Of a stretch of 6,811 bases of DNA, positions 5,729 to 6,811 are shown one piece after another. This stretch comes from an uncultured Aquincola sp. GTDB taxonomy: Bacteria; Pseudomonadota; Gammaproteobacteria; Burkholderiales; Burkholderiaceae. Position 1 is the first letter of the stretch. Every line of letters begins with the position of its first letter. A program made the translations under genes and the position numbers. The notes beneath the pieces are model-generated. The model was not told the DNA's origin and searched no databases. It was given only the letters and a program-made list of their open reading frames with translations. The stretch is from assembly GCA_937883885.1 (NCBI GenBank), contig CAKZXL010000072.1, positions 1 to 6,811 on the forward strand, in the 5' to 3' direction.

Positions 5729-6658
5729 ATGGCCAGATACCGAACGACCTTGCCGCCGCCGGTGCTGCATGCCGGCGCGCTCGATGAACTGCAGGCCTTC
5801 GTGGCCGTGGCGCAGGCGGGCAGCTTCACCGCGGCGGCGGCACGGCTGGGCAAGGACGGCTCGACGGTGTCGCGCCGCATCGCCGCACTGGAAAGCCGCC
5901 TGGGTGTGCGCCTGGTCGAAAGAACCACGCGGCGGGTGGCCTTGACGCAAAGTGGCGCCGCCTACCTGGCCCGGGTGACCACGGTCTTCGATGAGCTGGC
6001 CAGCGCCACCGCGGACTTGTCTGCGTCCAGCGAGCAGCCGCACGGGGTGCTGCGCATCACCGCACCGCTGAGCTACGGCCGGCTCTGGCTGGCACCCCTG
6101 CTGCCGCGCTTCCTGCAGCAGCATCCACAGCTGCGACTCGACGTGCACTACAGCGACCGGCTGGTGGATGTGGTGGCCGAAGGCTTCGACGCCGCGGTGC
6201 GCATCGGCCAGCTGGCGGACAGCTCGCTGGTGGCGCGCCGCCTGGGCGGCATCAAGCGCAGCCTGGTGGCTTCGCGTGCCTACCTGCAGCGGCACGGCAC
6301 GCCGCAGCGGCCGGAAGAGCTCAGGCAGCACCGCTGCCTGCAGTTCAGCAGCGCCCCGGCCGCTGCCCCCTGGCTGCTGCGCCAGCCCACGCAGCGCGTG
6401 AAGCTGGCGTTGCAGCCCGCGCTGGTGGCCGACGACGCGGAGTCGCTGCTGACGGCTGCAGCGGGTGGTGCCGGCATCGCGGCAGTCACCGACTGGCTGC
6501 TGGAGAGGCACCCGCTGCGCCGCCACCTGGTGCCGGTGCTGCCCGACTGGGAGCTGGGCGAGGCAGGCGCCATCTACCTCGTCACCCCCGGCACGCGCTT
6601 TCTGCCGGCCAAGACCAAGGCCTTCATCGCGTTGGCCGCGCAAGCGCTGCGTCGCTGA
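5729..6658 (+). CDS. LysR-family transcriptional regulator (CrgA-like)
   Basis: This is 309 residues, standard length for the family. The N-terminal winged helix-turn-helix spans about 19-78 (LDELQAFVAVAQAGSFTAAA, STVSRRIAALESRLGVRLVER, then TTRRVALTQSGAAYL). A linker helix follows, then the effector-binding domain from about residue 106. That domain begins VLRITAPLSYGRLWLAPLLP and includes EGFDAAVRIGQLADSSLVARRLG, typical of the CrgA-like subgroup. LysR regulators bind a small ligand and often control a divergent neighbour, here the MFS transporter. The ATG at 5729 gives 18 residues before the HTH, slightly longer than usual; there is no good Shine-Dalgarno sequence and no later ATG before the HTH. 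The effector is unknown. Confidence 0.94.
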   Translation: MARYRTTLPPPVLHAGALDELQAFVAVAQAGSFTAAAARLGKDGSTVSRRIAALESRLGVRLVERTTRRVALTQSGAAYLARVTTVFDELASATADLSASSEQPHGVLRITAPLSYGRLWLAPLLPRFLQQHPQLRLDVHYSDRLVDVVAEGFDAAVRIGQLADSSLVARRLGGIKRSLVASRAYLQRHGTPQRPEELRQHRCLQFSSAPAAAPWLLRQPTQRVKLALQPALVADDAESLLTAAAGGAGIAAVTDWLLERHPLRRHLVPVLPDWELGEAGAIYLVTPGTRFLPAKTKAFIALAAQALRR

Positions 6659-6660
6659 CC

Positions 6661-6676
6661 GCCGCCCGCTGGCGGC
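6661..6676 (+). terminator. Short hairpin after lysR
   Basis: GCCGCC and GGCGGC form a 6-bp stem with a CGCT loop, 3 bp after the lysR stop. No T-run follows (CACAACGG), so termination here would be inefficient or factor-dependent. Confidence 0.3.
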
Positions 6677-6697
6677 CACAACGGTTGATGTGCGACA

Positions 6698-6759
6698 AAC
6701 CGACAGCCGCCCGTTGGTTCTAAGGTGCGAAACAGCACACGGCACAGCCGTACGCCGTG
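6698..6759. promoter_or_regulatory. Dyad-rich leader upstream of the last gene
   Basis: Three stems follow one another: AACCGAC/GTTGGTT (6698-6719, one G-T wobble on RNA), GTGC/GCAC (6725-6738) and CACGGC/GCCGTG (6738-6759). I could not find a convincing -35/-10 pair. The region may hold the promoter and operator or a structured 5' leader of the gene starting at 6790. Confidence 0.3.
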
Positions 6760-6789
6760 CGACCGCACAACCTGCCAAAGAGGTGCTCC

Positions 6790-6811
6790 ATGGCGCTCCC
6801 TGCCGACACGC
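6790..6811 (+). CDS. Start of an unidentified gene, truncated by the window end
   Basis: An ATG at 6790 is followed by codons reading MALPADT up to the window edge. AGAGG lies about 6 bp upstream (6779-6783) and acts as a plausible Shine-Dalgarno sequence. The preceding 130 bp have no other gene and contain several dyads. Seven residues are too few to identify the product. Confidence 0.5.

Noticed and set aside
4322..6778. An 818-codon open frame on the minus strand covering both the MFS gene and the lysR region
   Set aside because: Only the part below 5644 has transporter features. The rest is antisense to a clear LysR gene and has low-complexity Arg/Gln/Gly-rich composition, typical of GC-rich shadow frames.
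1..6811. Search by eye for CRISPR arrays, tRNA genes, transposases, phage or toxin-antitoxin genes
   Set aside because: No regularly spaced repeats, no tRNA-like cloverleaf with a TTC arm, and no DDE, integrase or small toxin-like pair was seen. All larger frames with real family motifs belong to housekeeping or regulatory genes.

Overview
The window is very GC-rich, with strong G/C bias at third codon positions. It carries betaproteobacterial-type genes: an Rnk-like regulator, an flhD-flhC pair with a CrgA-like LysR nearby, and an acyl-CoA synthetase/enoyl-CoA hydratase pair. This suggests a member of the Burkholderiales (Rubrivivax/Leptothrix/Ideonella-like or Comamonadaceae-like). That placement is inferred from gene style, not from a marker gene.

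Layout. (1) 1-1372, plus strand: the C-terminal end of an acyl-CoA synthetase, then, 7 bp later, a complete enoyl-CoA hydratase. Together they look like the end of an operon that activates and beta-oxidises an acyl or carboxylic acid substrate. (2) 1357-1971: a scarred, gene-poor stretch. It holds a minus-strand remnant of a dienelactone-hydrolase-like alpha/beta hydrolase, a doubtful 43-codon ORF with a TACAAT box just upstream, and a perfect 12-bp inverted repeat. (3) 1972-3242, plus strand: rnk (nucleoside diphosphate kinase regulator) and a tandem universal-stress-type protein whose two nucleotide-binding halves both look incomplete. (4) 3374-4242, plus strand: flhD and flhC, the FlhD4C2 master activator of flagellar genes. 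They are closed by a clear intrinsic terminator instead of running into motAB. (5) 4322-5644, minus strand: a 12-TM MFS transporter whose last codons are the antisense of the flhDC terminator. (6) 5729-6658, plus strand: a CrgA-like LysR regulator transcribed divergently from the MFS gene, with a short shared promoter region containing a T-N11-A dyad and a 10-bp palindrome. (7) 6659-6811: a dyad-rich leader and the first codons of another plus-strand gene.

Functionally, the window combines a catabolic operon end, stress and nucleotide-pool regulation (rnk, usp), motility control (flhDC) and a probable LysR-controlled exporter or importer. I see no tRNA, rRNA, CRISPR array, insertion sequence or phage gene, and no convincing novel defence or mobile system. 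The points most worth a second look are the hydrolase remnant with its neighbouring long dyad, the split ATP site of the Usp protein, and the FlhD C65S substitution combined with the isolated flhDC pair.
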